A stretch of 64,000 bases of DNA. Source: Triticum aestivum (lineage: Eukaryota > Streptophyta > Magnoliopsida > Poales > Poaceae). Where the stretch lies: positions 159,194,323 through 159,258,322 of the forward strand of contig NC_057800.1 of the NCBI RefSeq assembly GCF_018294505.1. The letters run 5' to 3'. A program made the position numbers and the translations under genes. Under the pieces are notes generated by a model that saw only the letters and a program-made list of their open reading frames with translations, was not told the DNA's origin and made no database searches. Shown piece after piece: positions 44,001-54,959 of the stretch; the stretch's first letter is position 1; each line of letters opens with the position of its first letter.

Positions 44001-44618
44001 TTTTAATTTCACTGATGCCATGCCGTGCTTCTGCAGTTATTTTATTTAACCATTTGTCTGCACGTGTTACTGCTTTACTGCTCAAGCTGTTTCTCAGGCT
44101 TGCTTAATTATTTGAACTGCACTTAAGCGGGAAAGCGGTTTACTCTTGAAAAAAGTCATTGTACTTGAAAGCTTGTTTAGAAGTTGGAGCTTAAATATCT
44201 TTACGGTCCCAGCATTAAATTGAGTGTTAGTTTGCTTTTATTCCTTTTAATTAGAATATACTCCCAATTCTACTCTAGACGAGTAAGAAAGCCTTGTGAG
44301 TTTTGGAAGTGTTTGGATATAACCCATTCCTGGTCTCTAGAGTTTGGAGAATGACAATTGTTTCCGTAATGCCATTTGAAGAACAGAATGTTGTGTTTGG
44401 ATATAACCCATTCCTGGTCTCTATCTATGCTTTTGTTTTGCTACTTTGGAATGTTTGTCCAACAATGTAAGGTTTTAAGTTCACTTGGGTAACCTGCACC
44501 ATCCTACGTCAAGTACATTTCATAATTCTACCTTGACAGTATGATGTCCAAACTGACTGTATCTGTTCTTTTTCCAGGAGTTACAAGGGCAGGGGTTAAG
44601 TCCAAGAATAAGAACTAA
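41090..44618 (+). CDS. Aux/IAA transcriptional repressor, 245 aa, five exons
   Basis: Exons: 41,090-41,385, 42,108-42,346, 43,116-43,215, 43,901-43,962, 44,578-44,618; all introns are GT-AG, the phases fit, and the stop is TAA. Domain I: an EAR-type TELRLGLPG (residues about 27-35) that recruits TOPLESS. Domain II: the degron [14 protein letters not shown] (about 101-114) bound by TIR1/AFB with auxin. Domains III/IV form the PB1 fold that binds ARFs: [20 protein letters not shown] (with the basic Lys) and [19 protein letters not shown] (acidic face). The protein is nuclear and represses auxin-response genes until degraded. In domain III the usual LS(x)ALEKMF helix reads MVVGLGKMF, and the C-terminus ([15 protein letters not shown]) is also unusual. 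No stop or shift is seen. The 5' region is CT-rich; TGTCTC at 40,961-40,966 is a possible auxin-response element. It resembles the rice IAA17/21/30 group from memory. Confidence 0.95.
42486..42564. mobile_element. Stowaway MITE in intron 2 of the Aux/IAA gene
   Basis: A 79-bp element, CTCCCTCCGATCC...GGATCGGAGGGAG, flanked by TA (42,484-42,485 and 42,565-42,566). It is an almost perfect palindrome with arms of more than 30 bp around a short loop near 42,523, so the unspliced transcript would contain a stable hairpin. Confidence 0.95.
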
Positions 44619-45771
44619 AACGGTCGCTGCCCACAGTTTGAAGACGAGGTCGCACATATCGTCTGTACTACTGCATGGTTTTCCTACCCCGCAAGTAAAA
44701 CCACCCGTTACTCTACTGTTTAAGATTTGCGATATCTCCTAGAGACTTATGCTCTATATTTTGTTGTGCCCACGTTGTTGTACGCGTGTTATTTCCATCC
44801 GTGTAAATGGTTGGCAAGCAGTGCGAGAGCTACTGCTGTGTTTGATGACTCCTATGTATTTCGCCACTCTTGTCCTGAACTGGTCGTTCGTCGTAAATGT
44901 GAAGGTTGCAAGACTATTATTTACCTGACGAACTCTGCTTCGGCACACCCCCTCCTAGAAAAGTCTACAGATTTCGACGCAGATTAGAATTTACCCCTTT
45001 GATAAAAAAAGGGTGACATGGTCTTTTGTACCCAAATCAATCTATTCAATACGTTTGATCTGCAGGCTAACATGGCGGTGGTCTTTTTAAGTTAACTTTA
45101 AGATCTGTATAAACTTTTTAAGGGGGTGCAACGAAGGGAAGCAAAACTCCTGGCTTGTTCCAAAGTTTTTGCTGTTCCAATTTGTTATACTGTTTGCGGA
45201 TCAGCGGGCTGCTGCTTTGTTATCCATTTCTTCTGAAACATAGGCAACAATTGCATGGTGAAACATCTCATCTATTCTTTGCCAGCAGCTGTGTGGCTGT
45301 TGCCGGGTGGGGACATGTACTACTGCACACGCCAAAATTATCTTTTGAAGCCGTTCATCATGGTTGTTCCATAGAGTAGTAGTAGTGGTGCTATGGCCTA
45401 AAAGGCTTCCTAACACCATCATTCAGGTAGTATAAAATGCGACGGCTATGGGGGTTAATGATGGCTTATCATCCCTTAGAATCAGGCTTTCCATTGCCGG
45501 CCAGTATCTTCTTCCTTCCCACCTACAGTACGTAGTAGAAAGTAGAAACGATGCTCCACTTTGGCCTCCTTTCCTCTTGTTTCCTATTCCTCCTTTCCCC
45601 TTGCATATCCGCTGGTTGGTTGGTGTGCATGTGAAGCAGCGGCGGGATCAGGATCGAACACTTCAGGACGCTGGGCCCTGTCCTAGTTTATCCCAGAAGA
45701 CGAATGAATCAGCGTTGGCATGCACTTGCTTGCCTGTGCCTCGTGGTGTTTTCCAGGACAAGTGTGGAGTA
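44619..45771 (+). other. 3' UTR and downstream region of the Aux/IAA gene
   Basis: The 3' UTR starts at 44,619; its end cannot be fixed, as no single canonical AATAAA stands out. The stretch to 45,771 has no other recognisable gene. Confidence 0.5.
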
Positions 45772-47198
45772 CTACCACTGTAAACTAATATAAGAGCGCG
45801 TTTAGATAACTAAAGTAGTAATTTTTTTGATAAAAGATGGATTTTATTAACTCAAAATGAAGCATCAAGTAGATATAAAGCATGATGAGCACACATCCGG
45901 CCTTTGCATAGCTAGGATGCACATAGCCAACACCAACACACGCGCACAAAAAACACACGCTGAGAAATAGCAAAATCATACAAGACCAAAGCTATGCCTA
46001 AGCGAAAAAAGCCAAAGCGATCAGAACAACGATCGACAAACTACGACAATGATCATATCCGCATCATCCATCTTTTGACACCACAAGGACAAAAAAGTTC
46101 TTCAACAGCAACGCCTTCAGAAAGGAAATGACGCACCAACGTTGCCGTCGCCGGATCCAACAATGAGAGGCCAGAATCTAGGTTTTCATCATGAAAAACA
46201 AGTCTGAGCATATATGAGCAATGCCTTCAACAAGGTAACGATGCAAAAACGTCGTCATTGCCAGGAATAACCAACTTAGGTCAAACCTAGGGTTTTCACC
46301 CCAAAACTCAAGACTGGATACTCGAGAAGCACCACCAGATCTAAGTCAATCATGTGTGTTGCCATCACTTTTCCACGATCCCAGCAGCTACATGCGCTGG
46401 GCTTAAAATCCCGTTGACGCCGCCACTGCACAACCATATCTTTTGCGTCAAGTCACCGTCCATAGATTGCATCTCATCGCCAAAGGCAGACTGGTCGGAG
46501 CGAGAGCCGCCAAACCCCGTAAAGGGAGCTTTTGGCTGCATCCCGCCAGCTCGCCGGTTCGAGTCACCGGCGGCAACCATCAGATCCAAAGAGATAAACA
46601 CTAACAAAGATCATCAGGTGGCCACGACAATCCGCAGGGCACGGATGCCCATAACCAAGTGGATCGCCACCGGAACCCCCAGCTGCCACAAAGCGCCAAG
46701 GCTAGCACGCGCGAGAGAGCGCAGCCGCAAGGATGGTACCACCAGAACTTCATGCAGGCCAACGCAGCATGCCAGATCCATAACAGGGACGCCATGATCT
46801 GCAGTCATACAACGCGCCGCCGGTCCTCCTCATGCGCACCAAGCAGATACAGCCCATGGTTACTGCAACAAGATGGAATGCTGATGCATGGATCACGCTA
46901 ACACCCCACACGCGCAGGCTTCCAGATTTGTTTATCCGCCACTGTAGCTACGTCACGACCACTAGCCTGCGACAACCACCACACAGGAGCAGGGGCATCA
47001 CGAGGACTAGAAAGAACGGAGGGGAGTGGGCAGGAGTGGCCCCGCGGCCGCCACCGGCCAGCCGACGGCCGCCGGCGACGGCAGCAAGGGTAGGGAAGAG
47101 GAGGCGGCGCCTAGGGTTAGGGCCGGCGACTCTCTGGTGGACTTAAGTCATTTCAAGCGTGTGATTTAAACGCTTTTATATTAGTTTACGGGGAGGAG
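45772..47198. mobile_element. Stowaway MITE split by a retroelement
   Basis: The left half (45,772 to about 45,815) contains TGTAAACTAATATAAGAGCG and the right half (about 47,160-47,198) its inverse CGCTTTTATATTAGTTTACG. Both outer ends are diverged from CTCCCTCCG (CTACCACTG and CGGGGAGGAG). TA flanks both sides (45,770-45,771 and 47,199-47,200). The common intact form is about 80-90 bp; here about 1.3 kb of other sequence sits in the loop. Confidence 0.85.
45822..47150 (-). mobile_element. Small non-LTR-type retroelement or retrotranscript inside the Stowaway
   Basis: Read on the minus strand it begins with a GC-rich 5' part (CCGGCCCTAACCCTAGGCG near 47,130), passes through a segment with repeated 'gaaggc(g/a)ttg' words, and ends TTGAGTTAATAAAATCC... 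with a short A-run (T-run 45,822-45,828 on the plus strand). This layout recurs at 57,712-58,320. No protein domain is recognisable. It may be a 5'-truncated LINE tail or an unclassified retroposon; no exact target duplication could be fixed. Confidence 0.55.
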
Positions 47199-47200
47199 TA

Positions 47201-48092
47201 CGCGATTCTACTTTGATGCTGATCAGGCTGGAAACCAGTTAACTAACGAAAAATCGGTCAAAAACCGCCACGACCTGCTGAGCAGCAGGGACAAGATACC
47301 CCACATGCACCACTGTAAAGAAAGGCTCATCGAGGTAGCACGTTGACGTCATCATCGTTGATTCTCCTTGAGAACCATCATCGTCTTCCCTTCTCTCTGA
47401 GGGAGCGAGCGACTCCGCCTTCCCAGCAGACGACCACCGACGCAACCCAATCCGTAGAGGAAGTGCGAAGCCACATGGAGATCAATGCCAATCACTCAGC
47501 CACCCGCGACAGGGGTGACACAATTCCGATTTTGACGAAGTGCTGCGAAGGAGAACTATGCAGGGCTGATGCTGCGGAAAATCAGAAATCACTGAACAAA
47601 TCACGTACCACTTGTCATCTTGCCACCCGGACCCGTTATCGTAGCTATGACTTTGTAGTCGAGAAGGACCTAAGGATACACTAGAGAAGAGACGACTACC
47701 ATAATCATGTCGTGACCGTGTCATCTCTCTTCCCATCGTCGTTGCCACATAAGCCATGACGCCTTCACCATCATCTTCCACCGGCCGCCGCCACGACCAC
47801 CCTCATCATCCTCACCACCCTGAGTCCCTGACGCACCACTCTCCCGCGGTCCTCCTCGTTCCCACTGGCTGGATAAAGCTAAAAAATGATGCCCGTGAGA
47901 GGGGAACGACATCAAAATGTCGCCTCCGTCCGATCATCTTGTATTTGGCTTCTCTCGGGTTGTCTCAGGCGGAGATAGGCAGAGCAACTCATCGACGCCG
48001 GAAGTTACGACATTGATATATGTCTGTCGCCGTCGCTGGCTGCGGCCACGGCCGTAGACAAAAATGAGACTTTCCCCGAGAGTGTCCTCAGC
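47201..48092. other. Unassigned DNA between MITEs
   Basis: Nothing recognisable. Open frames here are short (under about 115 codons) on both strands with no family resemblance. Confidence 0.4.
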
Positions 48093-48095
48093 TCA

Positions 48096-48357
48096 GGCTG
48101 GTTATAGTGGGGAGTAACTTAGACTAGTATCATATGCATGACAGTAGTCTAAGTTACTACCTTCATAGTGCAAAGTAACATAATACTAGTGTCATATGTG
48201 GCCTCATTTAATAGCTTGTAGACTCATGTTGTCTTGAAAAGCGCTATGTTACAGTAACATATTATGTTACTACTTTTCATTAACTACTTGCAACATAAGC
48301 AAAAAATTCTCGAGATGCGTTATGTTACTACCTAAATTACTCCCACTATGACTAGCC
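48096..48357. mobile_element. MITE, 262 bp, TCA target duplication
   Basis: It begins GGCTGGTTATAGTGGGGAGTA and ends TACTCCCACTATGACTAGCC, an imperfect terminal inverted repeat of about 25 bp, flanked by TCA (48,093-48,095 and 48,358-48,360). Internal copies of GTAACATA and 'tagtctaagttact' make secondary hairpins. A 3-bp duplication suggests a Harbinger (Tourist) type; the class is tentative. Confidence 0.85.
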
Positions 48358-48440
48358 TCAAAGAATCCGTTGAGCCAGCACAACCACTTGTCGCATCTTC
48401 TCCAGATCCATGGCATCTCTGGGCCGGCAAATGCAAGCAA

Positions 48441-48512
48441 GCCGACCTAGCTCAGTGGTAGAGCGCGTGGCTTTTAACCACGTGGCCGTGGGTTCGATCC
48501 CCACGGTCGGCG
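48441..48512 (+). tRNA. tRNA-Lys (anticodon UUU), copy 1
   Basis: 72 nt folding as a canonical cloverleaf: acceptor GCCGACC/GGTCGGC, D stem GCTC/GAGC, anticodon stem CGTGG/CCACG with loop CTTTTAA (anticodon TTT), T stem GTGGG/CCCAC with loop TTCGATC. The internal A box (TAGCTCAGTGG) and B box (GGTTCGATCC) are intact. No intron and no encoded CCA, as expected for a nuclear plant gene. G73 is the discriminator. Confidence 0.97.
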
Positions 48513-48522
48513 TTAACTATGG

Positions 48523-48529
48523 TTTTTTT
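48523..48529 (+). terminator. Pol III terminator of tRNA-Lys copy 1
   Basis: A run of seven T begins 11 bases after the tRNA end. Confidence 0.85.
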
Positions 48530-48667
48530 AAACCCTTTTAACCCCGAACACTTCTCAGCAAATCAGCGTATCTCCCTCCGCACTTGCTTCCCTGTGCCTT
48601 TCTGCTGTTTCCAGCAGATACTTCAATATCATTTACTGAATCTTATTTCATGACAAGTGGCAACCAC

Positions 48668-48739
48668 GCCGACCTAGCTCAGTGGTAGAGCGCGTGGCTT
48701 TTAACCACGTGGCCGTGGGTTCGATCCCCACGGTCGGCG
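48668..48739 (+). tRNA. tRNA-Lys (anticodon UUU), copy 2
   Basis: Identical over 72 nt to copy 1, starting 227 bp downstream of it. Both pol III boxes are intact. The 5' flanks of the two copies are only loosely alike ('catg', 'ggca' words), while the mature sequence is the same. Confidence 0.97.
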
Positions 48740-48950
48740 ACTTGTAATTTTTTTGATTTTTTCTTTATTTCGACCTGTTCATTTTTGTTCAGGCAGGACC
48801 ACTGCCTAGTAGGATATTTTGTTCATTTTGGAATCCTTTGGTGAAAGATCCCCACGGTCGGCGATATTTTCTAACTTTCCCGACTTGTTAATTTTTGTTC
48901 GGGTAGACTGCCTAGTATGATGTGGAATCCTTTGGCGTGAAAGGTCCCTT
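48723..48950 (+). repeat. Two-unit tandem duplication copying the 3' tail of tRNA-Lys copy 2
   Basis: GATCCCCACGGTCGGCG at 48,723-48,739, inside tRNA copy 2, recurs at 48,847-48,863, and the sequence after each is alike ('tttttgttc(a/g)gg', 'actgcctagta', 'tggaatcctttgg'). The second unit thus carries the last 17 nt of the tRNA without A or B box and cannot be a gene. Confidence 0.85.
48748..48754 (+). terminator. Pol III terminator of tRNA-Lys copy 2
   Basis: A run of seven T, eight bases after the tRNA end. Confidence 0.85.
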
Positions 48951-49789
48951 TGTTCCTCCGTGGTCCTGCCCTGCCACTGTACGAGTATGCGCTAGCTAGC
49001 ATTACTACCATCCTAGATCAACCTTTAATCTTTTCGTGCCTGATAAAGCTAGCTTAGTTTACTAGTAACGCAATGCCAGCGAAATGCCGTGTTCCTTTTG
49101 TTACGCCACCATCCATTAAGATTTCTTGCACCGCATCTTACATAATACAGTACTTACTACATGGCCATGTCTGTAATCACCGAGCTCATGCTCTGCAAAT
49201 GGTTATCCCGATATGACGTGGTACGAAGTGGGATCGATCACCGGACCGGACGGACGCATTTGACATTTGCTTCGAGTCCGTCACCGCGATTGACGCCTGT
49301 AAAATTTGTCCACCGCGCGCATGCGCTCTGAACCAGTCTGAACCCAGAGGCAGGAGGTGGTGCGGCAGTAACTGCCCCCTGCTCCGACGCAGCGTCAGAG
49401 CCCAGGTGCCGCGCTGTCGCCTCCAGCACGAGCGCGGGAGGGCCGAGGGCCAGGGCATTGCCATTGCCTGTCTCGCCATGAGTTGCTTTTCGCGGGCACA
49501 GTAGTAGTACCGGGGGGTGTAGTCGTGGTGGTGTAGACGTCGTACCCTTGTCTCGGTTTCCGGCGACCCTGCGGTTTGCTTTGCTCGCGCCGTTAGTACC
49601 GTGCGGCATCGTGCGTGGTTCGGGGACCCAGGATCTCTCGCGGTATTACGGGGGTTTACTGTCAGTCAGGATTGTCATTCTGGGAAATCAGATTATCTTC
49701 CAGGGCGCTGTATGCAAAGCTGCGAGCAGAATGCGCTTATTGTCAGTTATTAACCAGTTAACCTGGATATCACATTGACAGCAGCACCG
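48951..49789. other. Unassigned DNA downstream of the tRNA genes
   Basis: Nothing recognisable. Overlapping frames at 49,186-49,609 (minus strand) are GC-rich without known motifs. Confidence 0.4.
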
Positions 49790-51489
49790 TACACTTGGGG
49801 CACCTTCTCATTCTACTAGCAAAAGACAGATCGGCAACATACAACTTTATATGCGACAAATTCAAGTCCAAGCTCACTGCTTACAAAGCCAACATGCTCT
49901 CTCGTGCAGCAAGATCAATTCTTATTAAATACTCCCTCCATCCCAAAAAAAATTAATACAAAGTTGAGTCATTTATTTTGGGACGAAGAGAGTATGTCTT
50001 TTCCTCAATCCCTGTCTACCATATGTCAAATATCCTCTTTTCAAAGTTCTTACCAAAACTCATAGCTACCATTAGAAACTTTTGGTGGACAGGTGTGAAA
50101 AAAAAGAACCATCTACAAAGATACTATGATTAAGGGCATGGGCAAACATTTGCATAGAAAAAAGGATTGGTGGTTTAAGTGTTAGGACCTTACGTGCTAT
50201 TAACCAGGGTCTAATTCTTTCGATGGCCTAGAGATTAGCAAAGGAACCCAGAGTCATCTTGCTCTCATTCTCAAATCAAAGTACCACAACAACACATCCA
50301 TTTGAAGGACGAAGCAAAACATATCAAAATCTGCCACCCACTAAGCAATTCTCAAGGTAAGACCACTGTTAATATCAACCTCTTTTTACCAAATTGTTGA
50401 TGGCAGTAGCTCCATTTGGAGTTCACTGTGGTTCTCTCAATGTCAAACTATTTATGATAATTTGACCATTCAACAACCTCCTTATATTTACCTGGCTATA
50501 GTTAATGACCTTTGGTTCTCAATCAGAAAACTTGAAATGTTCAACTTGTCAACTCTTTGTTTACTTCTCAATCTGCTAACGTTATACTGCAAACCCCTAT
50601 CATTAATGCTCGTGGACGTTCTAGTTTGGAAATTAAGACTGCAGGTGGTTTCTCTTAAAAAAGTACATATTAACACTGCTTTAATAATCTAACACTATCG
50701 GCAAACTAGAGGCCGAAATCTGGAGGCACTCATGGCACCAATGGTCCAAACATTTGTCTGGAGGCTTCTTCGTCGAGCTATTCCAACTGGTAAGAATGCA
50801 ATAGGTTTTCCAACCATATTAGTGAAAATTGTGCAAGATGTGGCAACATAGAGGATGAAATGCACATGCTTTTCTTTGCCCTTTCTCAAAAGCTTCTTAG
50901 GTTTCCTCTCCTTGGTATATTAAAACTGAGGTACTTGCTGAAAGTAACCATTCAACTCCACAAATATTAAAGGCTTTGCTAGTTTTTGCTCATCCTCATA
51001 TTAATATAACCAGTCTATACACTTTCTTGTGGTGCCTTTGGAAGGTAAGAAATGATACTTTGTTTGGTAGAAAGTTTTGCAAGCCCTCGCATGTATATCC
51101 GACGGCTAATGCGATCACGCAAGGCTCAAAGCTAGAAGAGATGATGGCATCCCAGGATCAGCACGACACAACCCCTAATGTTCAACAGCTAATAACCCAG
51201 CAAGAACCACCCTTGGTTACGTCTCCAGGAATTTCCTGTGATGCGGCCTGGAAAAATGAAGAAAAAATGCAATCATCTCCTGCAGGCATTGGTGTTATTA
51301 TCCAACTTGAAGACAATGAACATTGCCAGTGGCTGCATGTTTCGGCTCTTTCTCCTCAGGTGTCATCCCCTCTCTAGGCCGAAGCATATGGACTTCTCCA
51401 AGCCAAGAAGCTAGCAGATACTCTTCACATCCACGATCCACACTACTACGCAAATTGTTCTGCTCTAGCGTCGGCAGCAACTACGAATT
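49790..51489 (+). pseudogene. LINE fragment: end of RT, zinc-finger and RNase H region
   Basis: A plus-strand remnant with SKLTAYKANMLSRAARSILIK (about 49,870-49,930, RT thumb), FVWRLLRRAIPTGKN (about 50,750-50,800, zf-RVT type), CAR-like text with DEMHML, LYTFLWCLWKVRND (about 51,015-51,055) and an RNase H-like ISCDAAWKNEEKMQSSPAGIG (about 51,230-51,290) followed by AEAYGLLQAKKLAD. Stops are frequent. A Stowaway MITE interrupts it at 49,932-49,992 and a solo LTR at 51,495; the RNase H tail (GHWNIMPIL) reappears at about 53,235-53,260. Confidence 0.82.
49932..49992. mobile_element. Short Stowaway MITE inside the LINE fragment
   Basis: 61 bp, CTCCCTCCATCCC...GGGACGAAGAGAG, with TA on both sides (49,930-49,931 and 49,993-49,994). 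Confidence 0.88.
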
Positions 51490-51494
51490 CCATC

Positions 51495-53215
51495 TGTTGG
51501 GGAACGTAGTATTTCAAAATTTTTACCTACGATCACGCAAGATCTATCTAGGAGAAGAATAGCAACGAGCAGGGAGAGTGTGGTCACGTACCCTCGTAGA
51601 CCAAAAGCATTTAGTAACCTGGTTGATGTAGTCGAACGTCTTAGCGATCCAACCGATCAAGTACCTAATGCACGGCACCTCCGCGATCTGCACACGTTCA
51701 GCTCGGTGACGTCCCTCGAGCTCTAGATCCAGTTGAGGCCGAGGGAGAGTTTCGTCAACACGACGGCGTGGTGACGGTGATGATGAAGTTACCAACGCAG
51801 TGCTTCGCCTAAGCACTATAGCAATATTACCGAGGTGGAAATCTGTGGAGGGGAGCACCGCACACGGCTAAGAAATCAACTTGTGTGTCTATGGGGTGCC
51901 CCCTCCCCCGTATATAAAGGAGTGGAGGAGGGGGCCGGCCGGGCTCATGGGGTGCGCCCCAAGGGGGAATCCTACTCCTACTAGGAGTAGGTTCCCCCCC
52001 TTTCGTAGTCCAACTAGGAGGGGAAGGAAAGGGAAGAGGGAGAGAAGGAAAGGGGACGGGGGGCGGCCCCCCTCCCAATTCGGATTGGGCTTGGGGGGTC
52101 CGCCCCTCCACTTGGCCGCCTCCTCCTCTCTTTCACTAAAACCCATGAAGGCCCATTAACCCCCCCCCCCCCGGGGGGGGGGGGGGGTTCCGGTACTCCG
52201 GAAAATGCCCGAACCTATCCAAAACCTTTCCGGTGTCCAAACATAACCTTCCAATATATCAATCTTCCTGTCTCGACCATTTCGAGACTCATCGTCATGT
52301 CCGTGATCACATCCGGGACTCCGAACAACCTTCGGTACATCAAATCACATAACTCACAATACATATCGTCATTGAACATTAAGCGTGCGGACCCTACGGG
52401 TTCGAGAAGTATGTAGACATGACGAGACTCATCTCCGGTCACCAATAGCGGAACCTGGATGCTCATATTGATTCCTACATATTCTATGAAGATCTTTATC
52501 GGTCAAACCGCATAACAGCATACGTTGTTCCCTTTGTCATCGCTATGTTACTTGCCCGAGATTCGATCGTCGGTATGATCATACCTAGTTCAATCTCGTT
52601 ACCGGCAAGTCTCTTTACTCGTTCCGTAATGCATCATCCCGCAACTAACTCATTAGTTACATTGCTTGCAAGGCTTATAGTGATGTGCATTACTGAGAGG
52701 GCCCAGAGATACCTCTCCGAGAATCGGAGTGACAAATCCTAATCTCAATCTATGCCAACTCAACAAACACCATCGGAGACACCTGTAGAGCATCTTTATA
52801 ATCACCCAGTTACGTTGTACGTTTGATAGCACACTAAGTGTTCCTACGGTATTTGGGAGTTGCATAATCTCATTAGTCATAGGAACATGTATAAGTCAAG
52901 AAGAAAGCAATAGCAATAAACTAAACGATCATAATACTAAGCTAATGGATGGGTCATGCCAATCACATCATTCTCTAATGATGTGACTCCGTTCATCAAA
53001 TGACAACTCATGTCTATGGCTAGGAAACTTTAACCATATTTGATTAACGAGCTAGTTAAGTAGAGGCATACTAGTGACACTCTGTTTGTGTATGTATTCA
53101 CACATGTACTAAGTTTCCGGTTAATACAATTATAGCATGAATAATAAACATTTATCATGATATAAGAAAATATAAATAACAACTTTATTATGGCCTCTGG
53201 GACATATTTCCTTCA
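51495..53215 (-). repeat. Solo LTR, Copia (BARE/WIS/Angela group)
   Basis: 1,721 bp reading TGAAGG...CCCCAACA on the minus strand, flanked by the perfect duplication CCATC (51,490-51,494 and 53,216-53,220). It contains the characteristic words 'gcaagtaacat', 'ggtattgagata'-like and 'gggcccagagatacctctcc' of the BARE/WIS/Angela group. A TATA-like string TATATAAAGG lies at about 51,910 (plus strand; part of the promoter on the minus strand is its inverse). The LTR has no interior and carries a C13G15 run at 52,160-52,187. Confidence 0.95.
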
Positions 53216-53277
53216 CCATCTTCAAAGACGTAGGACATTGGAACATAATGCCCATTCTTGGGACGTGGAGTATTTGC

Positions 53278-53640
53278 TCCCGAGCTCAAATGCTCCTTGA
53301 TAAACAGTAAAATTGGAAAAAAGAGAGTAAAACAATTCAAAATTCTGCATTTTTTGTGATAAACTTTAGCAAATGTTTTGTATGCTTGTAATATTTCAGC
53401 ACGAAATAACATTCTTGGAAGTTGTGGAAAAGAACAAAATGGTTGTTCCAAAAATGCTAGTTTTCAAAGCATTTTAGAGTGTTGATTTTTTGCCACGCCT
53501 TCCACGAATGTCATTTCGTGCTGAAATTTTGCAAGCATACAAAACATATGTAGAAATTTACCACAAAAAATTTCAGAATTTTTTACTTCTTTACTATTTT
53601 TGTCGATTTTACTGTTCATTATGGAGCATTTGAGCCCGGG
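53278..53640. mobile_element. Long foldback MITE
   Basis: Two arms of about 160-170 bp in inverted orientation: the left starts CCGAGCTCAAATGCTCC; the right, inverted, starts CCCGGGCTCAAATGCTCC. Matching words through the arms include 'aacagtaaaat', 'ttttgtatgcttg' and 'tttcagcacgaaat(a/g)acatt'. The loop is about 60 bp around 53,450. Its target duplication is unclear. It sits just after the end of the LINE RNase H tail. The element at 40,585-40,815 is a half copy. Confidence 0.85.
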
Positions 53641-54959
53641 ATCGGAAAAGGACTTTCACCATTCTTACTAGTATATAGGCGTCCCCATCTTTTCTTAGCA
53701 GCAGGGTGGCGCACATCAATAGGTGTTTTAACGTAAAAGCACATCATCAATCAAAGTTAGTGATCAAAATTCACAACATGCCTACATCTTTTAGTCGTCT
53801 CTCTTCAGAAGCAAGTCCTTGTATTGTGAGGGATGTTATCACCATGTCAAGTGTGATGCCTTTCACACTACTCTTTGTAAAGTACCGTTAATGCAATAAA
53901 ATACTTTCTGTGCTCCAATAAAAACCGGATATAGCGGCCTAGACTAGAAACGGCGATATGCGGATGCTGTAGAGCACACACTCAAGGTGTATCCTCCGAA
54001 TCTTCAGTTCTTCACAGCGGAACTTGCCAGCAAATGCAACCACCGCTGACCTCCATGCAAGGCGCGAACTTCTCAAAATTTCAAAATTGTTCTTGATTTA
54101 AAAATTATTCATACTTAAAAAATGATTCTATTTAAAATAATGTTCTCAATATTTTCAAAAATGTTTGCAATTTTGGAACTAGTTCCAAAATTTTAAAATG
54201 GGCACATTTTAAATTTCGCAAGTTCTAAAAATGTTCACAGAGTTTAAAAAATAGTTCGCTTTCTAAGAGACTTACTTTTGAGTTTTGTCTTAAAGATAAA
54301 CAAAAAAACCAACGAAGAAACGACACAGTGACCGAGTCTCGACAGTAATCGAGTCCTTACAACAAGTAAGTAATAACTACAGTGCCATGGAAATGGGCCA
54401 GCCCTGTTGTGCGTCAAATATTCGGCTATTCGCACCACGACAGCTATATCTCGCTTATAGCGAGAATAGCTCTCGCCTAGCTGAAGGTTTTCCCATCTCA
54501 ACTGTTTCTGGGCCGGCCCATTTTTGTTCTTTTTCGTTCGCTCTTTCTTGTTTACTCGATCGGTCGCATGTCCTCCGATGGTTCTCGTTCAGTTTTCATT
54601 TTTTTTCCAATTTATTTTTATTTGTTCTTTTAGTTTTCTTTGTTCTCAAGGATTTCTTCGGTTTTTTTGTTTTCCATTGGGTTTCTCTGTGTTTTCTTTC
54701 CGTTTTGTAGGTATTCTGTTGTTTCTTTCTTTTTCATACGATTTCTTTGGTTCATTTTATCCTTCTCAGTTTTCACTGATTTTATTTTCATTCTTTCTTT
54801 CAATGCTTTTGTTTTTCCCTTTTTTGGTTTCATATTGTTTTCTTTTTGTGTTACGTTCTTTTTGCACTTGTTTCTTTGTTTTTGTTTTTCCTTTTTCTCA
54901 TTTGTTTCTTTGGTTACATTGTTTCTTTGTTTTTTTTTTCATTCTTCATTTTTCATATT
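53641..54959. other. AT-rich intergenic DNA, no gene
   Basis: It contains short repeated phrases ('aaaaatgtt', 'ttttcaaaa') at 54,060-54,250. A T-rich stretch (54,530-54,950) produces long Phe/Leu/Ser-only frames that are compositional artefacts. Confidence 0.5.

Noticed and set aside
48847..48863. Possible third tRNA-Lys gene
   Set aside because: Only the last 17 nt of the tRNA are present; no A box, B box or anticodon arm.
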